Assembly: GCA_012839645.1 (NCBI GenBank)
Contig: DUMY01000161.1
Location: 1 to 42,580, forward strand
Reading direction: 5' to 3'
Length of the DNA stretch: 42,580 bases
DNA from: Syntrophomonadaceae bacterium
GTDB taxonomy: Bacteria; Bacillota; DSM-12270; Thermacetogeniales; Thermacetogeniaceae
In this document: one piece after another, positions 23,862-32,316 of the stretch
Layout: the number at the start of each line of letters is the position of its first letter
Position numbering within the stretch: the stretch's first letter is position 1
Notes under the pieces: generated by a model
Databases searched by the model: none
Seen by the model: only the letters and a program-made list of their open reading frames with translations
Told to the model about the DNA's origin: nothing
Program-made: the position numbers and the translations under genes

Positions 23862-24866
23862 ATGATGAAGAAGCTAACCGGGAGACAGAAAGCAGCTATT
23901 CTATTGATATCTCTTGGGCCTGATCTTTCATCACAGATCTTTAAGCACCTACCAGAGGAAGAGGTTGAAAAACTGACCCTGGAAATAGCAAATATTAGTA
24001 ATGTGCCTTACCAGAAGAGGGATGAGGTGTATCAGGAGTTTTATCAGATTTCACTGGCAGATGATTATATAAGTCAGGGTGGGGTCAACTATGCAAAGGA
24101 ACTTCTGGAAAAGGCCTATGGTAAGCAAAAAGCCACAGAAATTATCAACCGCCTGACGGCAAATCTTCAGGTGAGGCCCTTTGATTTTGTTAGAAAAACA
24201 GATCCCACACAGCTGATTAATTTTATTCAACATGAGCATCCTCAAACAATCGCTTTGATCATGGCTTATCTGGATTCGGATCAGGCATCTGCAGTGCTTT
24301 CAGAGCTGCCCGCTGAGATGCAGACTGATGTGGCGCGCAGGATTGCTCTTATGGACAGCACCACTCCTGAGGTTCTTCGGGAAGTGGAAAAGGTTTTGGA
24401 ACGCAAACTATCTTCTGTGGTCACTCATGATTACACAAGCGCCGGTGGGGTAAAGGCACTTGTGGATGTTCTTAATCGGGTAGATCGAGCAACAGAGAAA
24501 ACAATTATTGAAACCTTGGAGATTCAAGACCCGGAACTGGCTGAAGAAATAAAAAACCTGTTGTTTGTCTTTGAGGATATTGTGCAGCTTGATGATCGTG
24601 CAGTGCAGTTAATTCTCAGGGAGATCGATTCCCATGACCTGGCTCTGGCTCTCAAAGGATCTGGAGAAGAAGTGATGAGCAAGATCGAGCGTAATATCTC
24701 TAAGAGGGCAGCAGAGATGTTAAAAGAAGATATTGATTATATGGGGCCCGTACGCTTGCGTGATGTGGAAGAGGCCCAGCAGAAGATTGTAGCAGAGATC
24801 CGTAAACTGGAGGAACAGGGACAGATTGTTATTACCAGAGGTGGGAGGGATGACATCATTGTTTAG
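23862..24866 (+). CDS. fliG: Flagellar motor switch protein FliG
   Basis: A rotor protein of about 334 residues that converts stator force to rotation and sets direction. N-terminal FliF-binding part, middle EHPQ motif (HEHPQTIALIMAYL) and the C-terminal domain with the charged torque helix (DRAVQLILREIDSHDLALALKG) are all present. AGAGGTG at the fliF end serves ATG 23862 or 23865. It overlaps fliF by a GTG alternative and fliH by 17 bases. Confidence 0.95.
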   Translation: MMKKLTGRQKAAILLISLGPDLSSQIFKHLPEEEVEKLTLEIANISNVPYQKRDEVYQEFYQISLADDYISQGGVNYAKELLEKAYGKQKATEIINRLTANLQVRPFDFVRKTDPTQLINFIQHEHPQTIALIMAYLDSDQASAVLSELPAEMQTDVARRIALMDSTTPEVLREVEKVLERKLSSVVTHDYTSAGGVKALVDVLNRVDRATEKTIIETLEIQDPELAEEIKNLLFVFEDIVQLDDRAVQLILREIDSHDLALALKGSGEEVMSKIERNISKRAAEMLKEDIDYMGPVRLRDVEEAQQKIVAEIRKLEEQGQIVITRGGRDDIIV

Positions 24867-25590
24867 AGTGATTAAAGCGGACCATCTCTATTTATCTCCG
24901 CCTAGGATAATCGCTTCCCGACATGACAGGGGACGAAAGAATGATAACGGTTCGTGTGAACCGGAAGCTGTGATAGCTGAAACCGAATTGATGGTTCAGC
25001 AGTTGTTAAATGAGGCCCAAGAAAAAGCCGAAAAAATTATCTCAGGAGCTCAGGTTGAGGCAGAAAAGATTGTGGAAAATGCCAATAAAACAGTGCTTGA
25101 ATTAGAACAAAAGGCAAAAAAGAAGGGGTATGAAGCTGGCTTTCTGTCAGGGCAGAGTGCATTGGACGGGGAACGTGAACATTTGCATGCTGAAATAACC
25201 AGACAGCAAGAGGGTTTGGTAAAAAAAAGGAACCTTCTTCTTAAACAATTGGAACCGGAAATTATCAAGCTGGCAGTTATTATTGCCAGGTGTGTTATCC
25301 ATACAGAACTTAAAGTTGCTCCAGAACAGGTAAGGGCTATCGCTAAAGCGGTGCTAGCTAAGGCCCAGGGTGATGGGGAACTAGTATTAAAGGTTTCTTC
25401 CCGGGATTACGATGTTATTAGTTCTTTAATCCAAGAAGATATTACAAATGAAGCGCGGATAAATGTTGTTGTTGACAACTCCCAGACCATGGGATGCCAG
25501 ATGGAAACACCTTTTGGCGAGATCGATGCTTCTATTGAGGGGCAGCTTCAGGAAGTTGCCTCTGATTTGCTGGAAGCGAGCCAGAAATGA
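24850..25590 (+). CDS. fliH: Flagellar export apparatus protein FliH
   Basis: A 246-residue FliH, which dimerises and holds the export ATPase FliI. The centre is a long coiled coil (VQQLLNEAQEKAEKIISG to LEPEIIKLA) with the alanine/glycine-rich heptads typical of FliH and V-ATPase subunit E; the C-terminal globular domain carries VDNSQTMGCQMETPFGEID. I start at ATG 24850, behind GAGGTGGGAGGG, not 24826. It overlaps fliG by 17 bases and fliI by 4 bases (ATGA). Confidence 0.92.
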   Translation: MTSLFRVIKADHLYLSPPRIIASRHDRGRKNDNGSCEPEAVIAETELMVQQLLNEAQEKAEKIISGAQVEAEKIVENANKTVLELEQKAKKKGYEAGFLSGQSALDGEREHLHAEITRQQEGLVKKRNLLLKQLEPEIIKLAVIIARCVIHTELKVAPEQVRAIAKAVLAKAQGDGELVLKVSSRDYDVISSLIQEDITNEARINVVVDNSQTMGCQMETPFGEIDASIEGQLQEVASDLLEASQK

Positions 25591-26906
25591 TCAGCCTGGG
25601 AAAATATATAAGACGCATGGAGAACTTTAATCCCATCAAGTACCGGGGTAAAATCGAGCAAATTGTCGGCTTAACAATCGAGGCTGTGGGACCCTGGGGA
25701 AATGTAGGGGAACTCTGTTATATTAATTCACCTGAGGGAAGAATCAAAGCAGAGATTGTGGGTTTTAAAGGAGAGAAAACTATTCTCATGCCCATGGGTG
25801 AATTGCGGGGAGTGGGGCCTGGGTGTGAGGTGACAGCCTCTGGTGATATCTTCAAGATCGGTGTTGGGGCGGGTTTAAAGGGACGAATTTTGGATGGACT
25901 GGGACAGCCCTTAGATGGGAAGGATCCGGTTATGGTGGAGGAGTGGGTTCCGGTTGTTTCCAGTGCCCGTAATCCTCTGGAAAGAACCAGGATCCAGGAA
26001 CCCCTACCCTTAGGTATCAAAGCTATTGATGGAGTCCTTACCTGTGGAAAAGGACAGCGTCTGGGGATTTTTGCCGGGAGCGGAGTGGGAAAGAGTATTC
26101 TCATCGGTATGATTGCCCGTAATACCGAGGCAGATGTTAATGTGATCGCCTTGATTGGAGAGCGCGGCCGCGAGGTCAGGGAGTTTATCGAAAGGGATCT
26201 GGGAGAGGAAGGCCTAGAGCGTTCTGTTGTAGTTGCTGCCACTTCAGACCAGCCGGCTTTAGTTAGATTGAAGGGTGCCATGGTAGCAACTGCTATTGCC
26301 GAGTATTTCCGGGATGAGGGACAGAATGTTTTGTTGATGATGGATTCTGTGACGAGGTTTGCCATGGCCCAGCGAGAAATAGGGCTTGCAGTGGGTGAAC
26401 CACCGGCAACCCGTGGCTATACACCGTCAGTGTTTGCTATTTTGCCTAAACTACTGGAGAGGGCAGGAACAGCTAAAGAGGGGACAATTACAGGCCTTTA
26501 TTCTGTTTTAGTTGATGGTGATGATCTCAATGAGCCCATTGCAGATGCTGTGAGGGGAACCCTTGATGGACATATAGTTTTATCTAGGGACCTGGCGGCC
26601 CAAAACCACTATCCGGCGATTGATGTGCTCAGTTCGGTGAGCAGAGTGATGATTGATATCGTTGGTCAGGAACATTTGGGCAGGGCGACCCGGATGCGCA
26701 GCATCATGGCTACCTATAGGGAAGCAAAAGACATGATTGAAATAGGTGCCTATAAAAGCGGTACAAATCCAAGGATCGATGAAGCCATTAGGATGTATGA
26801 GCCATGCCGCAGCTTTTTGCAGCAGGGGGTCTTTGAGAAATTTAGTTTCCAGGAAACGATGCAGCAGCTGGAAAGACTTATATCTGAAGATAGGGAGAAT
26901 AATTAA
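25587..26906 (+). CDS. fliI: Flagellum-specific ATPase FliI
   Basis: A 439-residue ATPase of the F1-beta-like type III export family. Walker A is AGSGVGKS (about residue 163-170), Walker B is NVLLMMDSVTRFA, and the GERGREVREF and TRGYTPSVFA motifs are conserved. It supplies energy for unloading export substrates with FliH and FliJ. The ATG overlaps the fliH stop (ATGA), implying coupled translation. Length is normal. Confidence 0.96.
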   Translation: MISLGKYIRRMENFNPIKYRGKIEQIVGLTIEAVGPWGNVGELCYINSPEGRIKAEIVGFKGEKTILMPMGELRGVGPGCEVTASGDIFKIGVGAGLKGRILDGLGQPLDGKDPVMVEEWVPVVSSARNPLERTRIQEPLPLGIKAIDGVLTCGKGQRLGIFAGSGVGKSILIGMIARNTEADVNVIALIGERGREVREFIERDLGEEGLERSVVVAATSDQPALVRLKGAMVATAIAEYFRDEGQNVLLMMDSVTRFAMAQREIGLAVGEPPATRGYTPSVFAILPKLLERAGTAKEGTITGLYSVLVDGDDLNEPIADAVRGTLDGHIVLSRDLAAQNHYPAIDVLSSVSRVMIDIVGQEHLGRATRMRSIMATYREAKDMIEIGAYKSGTNPRIDEAIRMYEPCRSFLQQGVFEKFSFQETMQQLERLISEDRENN

Positions 26907-26908
26907 AA

Positions 26909-27349
26909 TTGAAGAAATTTTATTTTCGTCTGGACAAATACCGTAACCTCAAGCTACAAGAAGAAAAGGTAGCACGGCTGGAGCTTGCTCGTGCTCGCAG
27001 AGCCTTTCAAGAGGAATCCGGTAGGCTGGCTGCCCTGGAAAAAAAGACCGGTCAGCTGCTGGCAGCAAACAGGAAGCTGCTGGAGGGTCAAATACAGCGG
27101 GAGCTTTTATCTGTGTGCAAAGGCTATCTGCGGTTGCAGCGGTGTTCCTTAGAAGAACAGGCTGCTGCAGCTATCCAGGCAGAGGAGAAAATGAAAAGGG
27201 AAAGACAGGCTTATTTAGAGGTGCGTAAAGATAGCAAATTACTGGAGCGTCTTTACCAGCGGCAGTGGGAAGTTTATTATCAGGATTTATTACGTGAAGA
27301 ACAGAAGGTGCTGGATGAGATAGGGTTGATCTCTTATTCCAGGGATTAG
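26909..27349 (+). CDS. fliJ: Flagellar export protein FliJ
   Basis: A 146-residue, almost wholly alpha-helical and highly charged protein matching FliJ, the central stalk-like coiled coil of the export ATPase. It begins with FYFRLDKYRNLKLQEEK, the usual FliJ start, and ends with DEIGLISYSRD. A TTG start at 26909 follows AGGGAG by about 11 bases. Position directly after fliI supports the call. Confidence 0.9.
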   Translation: MKKFYFRLDKYRNLKLQEEKVARLELARARRAFQEESGRLAALEKKTGQLLAANRKLLEGQIQRELLSVCKGYLRLQRCSLEEQAAAAIQAEEKMKRERQAYLEVRKDSKLLERLYQRQWEVYYQDLLREEQKVLDEIGLISYSRD

Positions 27350-27358
27350 GTGAATAGC

Positions 27359-27874
27359 ATGAAACAAACAACAAGGGTACTGGTTGTTATCATAGTAATT
27401 GTCCTTATTGCAGTGGTCGTAGCGGTAGCGATGGGCTGGGTAGATGTCAGCCGATGGGTAAAGGTATGGTCTGACCAAAAAATCTCAGGGAAAAACCTGC
27501 AAGACGAAAATAAAAAACTCCGGGAACGCTTGATTCTCCTGGAACAGCAGTTGGAGAGTGAAAAGGAACTGCGCCTGCAGTTAGAGCAGGAATTAGCAGT
27601 TTCTGAACAAGAAAAACTGCCTGAGGGTAAGGAAATGTTAGGTGAAAAAGAATACCGGGAACTGGGAAATTACTATGCGGGGATGAAGGCACCTACAGCC
27701 GCTGCCATCCTGGGAAAGATGGCACCTGGGGTAGTTGCCGAAATTTTAATGGGTATGGATAAAGAGGAAGCAGGAGAGATCTTGGCTGCATTGGAGCCAG
27801 AAATGGCTGTACAGGTGACGGAAATGATTGCCGGCAGTGCGGCCCAAGATGTGGCCCAAGAAAGGGATAGATAA
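27359..27874 (+). CDS. MotE/YlxF-like membrane protein with MgtE_N domain
   Basis: A 171-residue protein in the place of ylxF of Bacillus. One N-terminal membrane helix (VLVVIIVIVLIAVVVAVAMGW) is followed by a coiled coil (about residues 45-85) and a C-terminal MgtE N-terminal-type domain (MKAPTAAAILGKMAPGVVAE), the layout of MotE, which chaperones MotC in alpha-proteobacteria. Its job in Firmicutes is unknown; a helper role in stator or export assembly is inference. ATG 27359 behind AGGTG is preferred to GTG 27350. Confidence 0.82.
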   Translation: MKQTTRVLVVIIVIVLIAVVVAVAMGWVDVSRWVKVWSDQKISGKNLQDENKKLRERLILLEQQLESEKELRLQLEQELAVSEQEKLPEGKEMLGEKEYRELGNYYAGMKAPTAAAILGKMAPGVVAEILMGMDKEEAGEILAALEPEMAVQVTEMIAGSAAQDVAQERDR

Positions 27875-27901
27875 ACGGTTATTGAAAGGAGGTGATAGAT
27901 A

Positions 27902-29170
27902 ATGGAGCTAACAGTGATGCCCTTACTGCAAAAACAGGCTATGGTTAACAACTCAGCTGTTGATACTGCTGTGGAACCTGCTTTTTCCTTTGTGGAGTTG
28001 CTTGGAGATTTGCTGGATACTGAAAATAATCTTTCCTGTGATCAATCCTTTGGAACTCACGAAAACACCATGCTTGGTGACAATGGTGAAATGTCCGACT
28101 GCTGTGCTTCATATGAAGAAGATTTTGAGGAGGAAGTGTATCAGATAGGAGAAGTGATGCCCCAACCTCAGCCGGCAAAGCCCGACGGCGCTGGCATTGA
28201 CCAGGTAGAGATCCCTTTAGATGGGGAAGGGGATGATTTGGCAAGGTTTTTGCCGTTTTTCCGGACTCTTCAGGAGCCCTCTTCATCAAACAAGACTCTT
28301 TTTTCGGATATCAGAACTCTGGATGTCAGAACGAGCACTAGTCTGCACTCGAATGTGGAAACTGACATCCCTGAGCAAGATGTACAGGAAGCAGAAGTCC
28401 AATTATCTAAAAAGTTACCCTTTCCAGATCTTAGTGTGAATAAAGAACTGCTTCTAAATGAGGATACCGGCACCCCGGAGCGATCTGTATCTGAAAGGGT
28501 AGGTGTCCAATTGTTGTTTGAAAAAAAGATACCTTCTCCGGATGCTCAGGAGAGTACAGCAAAATCTGCAGCAGGTAAAACAGTAATGGTTGAACAGGAA
28601 GGTATAAGAAACCATTTATTGTCTGCGGAGCCAGTGCACATGCAGCAGGAATCTGAAGGAGTATTGACAACAGGGCAAGCTGCTGAAAATACTCGGTTTA
28701 TACAGATCAATAATCACATCGGAGACCTTAAAACAGATGTGTTACCAAAAGAAACAGTGGAAACGATAGCCAACCAGATTATTGCTAAAGCGAACCTTTT
28801 TGTAGGAAAGGATCAGGCTGATCTAAAGCTGAAGCTTAAGCCAGAATTCCTGGGGCACCTCAATCTGAACATCCGGGTGGTGAAGGGTGTTGTCCAAGCG
28901 CATTTTATTGCTGATAACGCCGTGGCTGCCAGCTTGATTGAAGGGCATCTCTATGATCTGCGTCAGAGCTTAGAACAACAGGGAATATCCTGGCAGGAGT
29001 TGAGTGTTTCCGTGGGAGGAGAGCAAACCTCTCAAAATCTCATGGACTCCCGAGAATCTTATGGCGATACTCCCCAGATGGCTACACAGGAAAATCCCAG
29101 CAGAGGGGAGGAGCAACAAACACAAGGTGTTACCGGGTGGCAGCCGGGATCGATCAATTATTTAATTTAG
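27902..29170 (+). CDS. fliK: Flagellar hook-length control protein FliK
   Basis: A 422-residue FliK. The first 280 residues are low-similarity, acidic and flexible, as expected for the molecular ruler; the conserved C-terminal Flg_hook domain starts near residue 298 with KDQADLKLKLKPEFLGHL and ends near LRQSLEQQGISWQELSV. It stops hook growth and switches export specificity through FlhB. The ribosome site is an exceptionally good AAAGGAGGTGATAG, complementary to the 16S rRNA tail over its whole length. It is followed by an unusual 156-base gap. Confidence 0.9.
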   Translation: MELTVMPLLQKQAMVNNSAVDTAVEPAFSFVELLGDLLDTENNLSCDQSFGTHENTMLGDNGEMSDCCASYEEDFEEEVYQIGEVMPQPQPAKPDGAGIDQVEIPLDGEGDDLARFLPFFRTLQEPSSSNKTLFSDIRTLDVRTSTSLHSNVETDIPEQDVQEAEVQLSKKLPFPDLSVNKELLLNEDTGTPERSVSERVGVQLLFEKKIPSPDAQESTAKSAAGKTVMVEQEGIRNHLLSAEPVHMQQESEGVLTTGQAAENTRFIQINNHIGDLKTDVLPKETVETIANQIIAKANLFVGKDQADLKLKLKPEFLGHLNLNIRVVKGVVQAHFIADNAVAASLIEGHLYDLRQSLEQQGISWQELSVSVGGEQTSQNLMDSRESYGDTPQMATQENPSRGEEQQTQGVTGWQPGSINYLI

Positions 29171-29326
29171 AAGTAGATGTCTGCGTCAATTCAAGCGGTG
29201 ATACCACCGGAGGATAAATGTCGCTTGATTCTGTTTGAAAGTCTGCTGGAACAATGACAGTATTCATGCAAACATCTGACATCGACCTCTGGACTCAGAC
29301 ATCTATTACAACAGGAGGTGATGAAA
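29171..29326. other. fliK-flgD gap with 14-bp inverted repeat and a 26-codon frame
   Basis: TAGATGTCTGCGTC (29174-29187) and GACTCAGACATCTA (29292-29305) are inverted copies matching at 13 of 14 bases, about 104 bases apart. Between them ATG 29177 opens a 26-codon frame reading VIPPEDKCRLILFESLLEQ near its end and stopping at 29257; it lacks a good ribosome site. The gap is long for this operon. AGGAGG at 29313-29318 is the flgD ribosome site. Confidence 0.6.
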
Positions 29327-29782
29327 ATGGCTGGAGTAACGGAAGTTAATGCGGTTAATGCGTCTGCCCAGCAGACCCTCAATGTAGGTATGCAAAACCT
29401 TGGCAAAGATGATTTTCTGAAACTTTTAATTTGCCAGCTCAAACAGCAGGACCCCTTGGAACCAGTCAAAAATACGGAGTTTATTGCACAGATGTCCCAG
29501 CTGACATCCCTGGAGAATTTGCAGGAGCTGAATATAAAATTGGAATATCTGATGGGTATGCAGCAGTTAGCCCGGGAGAGGGAAGACCTGGCTTTTGCAG
29601 CAAGCCTGCTGGGACGACATATTGAAGCGGTCAGTCCTGAAAACGGCCAGGTGATGAAAGGGAGTGTCCGCGGGTTTCACCAGGAAAGAGGGGGCATCTG
29701 GCTGGAGTTGGAGGAAAAAGCTGTTCCCCTACATTGGGTTAATAAGGTTTTGGTTACAGCTGAGGATGGTGAAGATTTGTGA
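29327..29782 (+). CDS. flgD: Hook cap scaffolding protein FlgD (short form)
   Basis: A 151-residue FlgD, the hook-assembly cap. The N-terminal signature LGKDDFLKLLICQLKQQDPL and the TEFIAQMSQLTSLENL helix are clear. At 151 residues it lacks most of the Tudor/Ig-like C-terminal part of the roughly 220-residue enterobacterial protein, which is common in Firmicutes (as in YlxG). I start at ATG 29327 because AGGAGG is 8 bases upstream; GTG 29318 and ATG 29321 overlap or crowd it. The stop overlaps the next start. Confidence 0.92.
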   Translation: MAGVTEVNAVNASAQQTLNVGMQNLGKDDFLKLLICQLKQQDPLEPVKNTEFIAQMSQLTSLENLQELNIKLEYLMGMQQLAREREDLAFAASLLGRHIEAVSPENGQVMKGSVRGFHQERGGIWLELEEKAVPLHWVNKVLVTAEDGEDL

Positions 29783-30144
29783 CAGACAAGATCTATTTTC
29801 CTCGTCCGATCTTGCCCGCAGCAAGGCGAACTGTAGAAAAAACTGAGAAAACACCGAAGGGTGAAACATTTCAAGAGATCCTTGCTCAGCAGTCTCTAAA
29901 GTTTTCCCGACACGCTCAGGAGCGGATTGCCCGCAGGAAGATTCCCCTTAATTCCGGCCAGCTTCAAAGGATCAATACAGCGGTAGAAAAGGCGGCTGCA
30001 AAGGGAGCAAATGACTCTTTGGTTCTTGTGGATAATCTCGCCTTTATCGTGAGTATCAAGAACCGGACTGTAGTTACAGCAATGGATGAACAGAGTGTAC
30101 GGGGGAATGTGTTTACGAAGATCGACAGTGCAGTGATCACTTAA
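29779..30144 (+). CDS. Flagellar operon protein (TIGR02530 type)
   Basis: A 121-residue protein of the flagellar operon family found between flgD and flgE in many clostridia and bacilli. The core FSRHAQERIARRKIPLN and the ending TVVTAMDEQSVRGNVFTKIDS are the recognised signature. Role unknown; a place between cap and hook genes suggests involvement in hook assembly (inference). GTG start overlaps the flgD stop by 4 bases. Confidence 0.88.
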   Translation: MTDKIYFPRPILPAARRTVEKTEKTPKGETFQEILAQQSLKFSRHAQERIARRKIPLNSGQLQRINTAVEKAAAKGANDSLVLVDNLAFIVSIKNRTVVTAMDEQSVRGNVFTKIDSAVIT

Positions 30145-30170
30145 AGGGATAAAAGGGCTGGACCTCAATG

Positions 30171-30211
30171 AGGGTGCCCTGGTTTACCGAATGACTGACG
30201 TAAACCACCCT
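30171..30211 (+). promoter_or_regulatory. Hairpin leader before flgE
   Basis: AGGGT-(GCCCT)-GGTTTAC pairs with GTAAACC-ACCCT: 12 pairs with a five-base bulge and a 12-base loop. It lies just upstream of the AAGGAGG of flgE and has no T-tract, so it could stabilise the mRNA or adjust hook protein synthesis rather than terminate. AGGGTGCCCT could form a small competing dyad. Confidence 0.45.
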
Positions 30212-30233
30212 GAAATAAGGAGGTTTTTAACAA

Positions 30234-31484
30234 ATGATGCGTTCACTTTTTGCTGCTGTCTCAGGATTAAAATGCCATCAGCAGCGGATGGATGTTATAG
30301 GCAACAACATTGCTAATGTGAACACCCCGGGCTATAAAAGGGGCCGGGTGAACTTTCAGGATATGCTCAACCAGACAATTCGAGGGGCCAGCAGGCCAGT
30401 GCCTGATGGTAGGGGGGGAACCAACCCCATGCAGATCGGGCCGGGTGTTTCTATCGGCAGCATCGACCTCATTATGGGAGGCAGCAGCCTGCAGGACACC
30501 GGAAAAAATACCGACCTGGGGGTTGATGGAGATGGTTTCTTTATCTTGAGTGATGGCAGCAGAAACTACTATTCGCGGGTAGGCTGTTTTGATTTTGATG
30601 GAGAAGGTAACATGATCAGCTTGCTGCATGGCCTGCGTGTTATGGGGTGGATGCCGGATGCGGAGGATCCTAACAGGCTATCAGACATTCTAACGGACAT
30701 TAAAATCAACCTCAATGAGTCGGAAGAGGCCAAAGCCACCGAAAATATGAGCTGTGGAGGGAATTTGGACAGTAGGGTTAAGACAGGTGAGTCTGAATCT
30801 ACAATTGTACTGCGCCATATGGTCTATGATTCCAAGGGGCAGGAGTATACTGTGCCCATTGAATTGAAGAAAACAGATGATAATAAATGGACATGGACCC
30901 TTGCGGACAACTCTATTATTGGCCCCAGGGGAGACAAACTAACTGGTACCGCTACCGGGGAAATAACTTTCGATACTATTGGAAAATACAGTACGGTTGA
31001 TAATAATTCCATTACTTTCACACCACCTGGATCAGACCAACTTACTATCAACCTAGATTTCTCCAAACTGACGCAGTACGGCTCTCCTTTCAGTGCTGAC
31101 ATTGAAAGCCAGGATGGGTATAAGAGCGGGACACTGGAGAGCTTTGCCATCGACCAGAGCGGATCCATTGAAGGGGTTTTCTCCAATGGAGTGAGCAGAA
31201 GGTTGGGACAGATTGCTCTTTCCCGTTTTACTAACCCTGCGGGTCTATTCAAGGAGGGTAACTCCCTCTACTCGGTTACCAGCAACTCCGGAGCCCCTAA
31301 TGTTAACATTGCTGGCAGCAGTGGTTTCGGTACTGTCAAACCGGGTTCTCTGGAGATGTCCAATGTGGATCTCTCCAGTGAGTTTACTGATATGATTATT
31401 ACTCAGCGGGGATTTCAGGCCAATTCCCGGGTGATAACAACATCAGATGAGATGCTGCAGGAGTTGGTCAACCTGAAGAGGTAA
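30234..31484 (+). CDS. flgE: Flagellar hook protein FlgE
   Basis: A 416-residue hook protein. The N-terminal rod/hook motif (MDVIGNNIANVNTPGYKRGR) and the C-terminal coil SNVDLSSEFTDMIITQRGFQANSRV are the conserved ends that build the hook core; the variable middle gives the surface domains. An ATG follows AATAAGGAGG. It comes after the TIGR02530 gene, as usual, with a hairpin in the leader. Exported without cleavage by the flagellar type III system. Confidence 0.95.
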   Translation: MMRSLFAAVSGLKCHQQRMDVIGNNIANVNTPGYKRGRVNFQDMLNQTIRGASRPVPDGRGGTNPMQIGPGVSIGSIDLIMGGSSLQDTGKNTDLGVDGDGFFILSDGSRNYYSRVGCFDFDGEGNMISLLHGLRVMGWMPDAEDPNRLSDILTDIKINLNESEEAKATENMSCGGNLDSRVKTGESESTIVLRHMVYDSKGQEYTVPIELKKTDDNKWTWTLADNSIIGPRGDKLTGTATGEITFDTIGKYSTVDNNSITFTPPGSDQLTINLDFSKLTQYGSPFSADIESQDGYKSGTLESFAIDQSGSIEGVFSNGVSRRLGQIALSRFTNPAGLFKEGNSLYSVTSNSGAPNVNIAGSSGFGTVKPGSLEMSNVDLSSEFTDMIITQRGFQANSRVITTSDEMLQELVNLKR

Positions 31485-31520
31485 TGAGCGATAAATAACT
31501 AATTTTGGGCCTGCTCTAAA

Positions 31521-31539
31521 GGGGGTGGGCCCGCCCCCC
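31521..31539 (+). repeat. G/C-only hairpin between flgE and flbD
   Basis: GGGGGTGGGCCCGCCCCCC can form a seven-pair stem (one G-U) with a GGCC loop. There is no T-tract after it. It could protect the 3' end of flgE mRNA after processing, allowing more hook protein than later genes; this is inference. Confidence 0.5.
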
Positions 31540-31568
31540 AAGAGGGGCAGGAAAGGGGTGCAGACGGT

Positions 31569-31799
31569 TTGATTCCTTTAACGCGTCTTAACAATCAGGA
31601 GTTTTATGTAAATTCGGATCTCATCGAATCTGTGGAGAGCACTCCAGATACCGTTGTAACCCTGACTACTGGGAAGAGGTTTATTGTAAAAGAGAGTCCC
31701 TCAGAAGTTTTAAGGCGCATAGTGGAATTTCGCAGGTCAATTTCTCGCTGTCTGCTGCAGGAAGGAATTGAAGAATCATTAGAGGATGGTGAAGTGTAG
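31569..31799 (+). CDS. flbD: FlbD/SwrD family protein
   Basis: A 76-residue FlbD-type protein (SwrD in Bacillus, which raises motor power through the stators). The start MIPLTRLNNQEFYVNSDLIE and the TLTTGKRFIVKES segment match the family closely. The start is TTG at 31569 behind AAAGGGGTG. It lies between flgE and fliL as in Bacillus; motA and motB, which often follow flbD in clostridia, are not here. Confidence 0.93.
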   Translation: MIPLTRLNNQEFYVNSDLIESVESTPDTVVTLTTGKRFIVKESPSEVLRRIVEFRRSISRCLLQEGIEESLEDGEV

Positions 31800-32299
31800 T
31801 GGCTGGGGAGAACAGCGAAAAGCTCAACCCTCATGAGCAACGTGGGAAAGGAGTTGTTGTCAACCAAAAAATTCTGATCATCGGCTGTGTGGCTGTTGTT
31901 TTATGTGCAGTGATTGCGCTGTTTACTGCATTCATGGTGGTCAGGAATGGTATTGGAGAAAACGAGTCATCTAAAACAGCTAATAATGCAGCCGCTCAAG
32001 TGGGGCAGCTTTTTGAAGTTGGTGAATTTACTACTAATCTGGCTTCCGGTGGTGCTAAAAAGTATGTGAAAGTAACAGTGGTTTTAGAGTTAAATAACCG
32101 CTCTTTAGAGAAGGAAATTAAAGAAAAGCTTCCTGTCTTAAAAGATAAGATTATTATTTTCTTTAACAGTAAAACCAGTGATGACCTGGAAGCAGAGAAC
32201 CGTGTCCAGCTGAAAAAAGCCATCCTTGCTGACCTGAATACCCATTTAAGCACAGGGAAAGTTGATAACATTTATTTTTCAGACCTGGTTCTGCAGTAA
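31799..32299 (+). CDS. fliL: Flagellar basal body-associated protein FliL
   Basis: A 166-residue FliL, a single-pass inner-membrane protein that works near the stators and supports torque. The membrane helix is about residues 24-45 (ILIIGCVAVVLCAVIALFTAFMVV), followed by an extracytoplasmic linker and the stomatin-like FliL domain starting VGQLFEVGEFTTNLA. The GTG start overlaps the flbD stop by one base. Confidence 0.92.
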   Translation: MAGENSEKLNPHEQRGKGVVVNQKILIIGCVAVVLCAVIALFTAFMVVRNGIGENESSKTANNAAAQVGQLFEVGEFTTNLASGGAKKYVKVTVVLELNNRSLEKEIKEKLPVLKDKIIIFFNSKTSDDLEAENRVQLKKAILADLNTHLSTGKVDNIYFSDLVLQ

Positions 32300-32316
32300 C
32301 CAAGGCGGGGGGAGTG

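Noticed and set aside
25718-26365. 215-codon minus-strand ORF opposite fliI
   Set aside because: Antisense shadow of a highly conserved ATPase.
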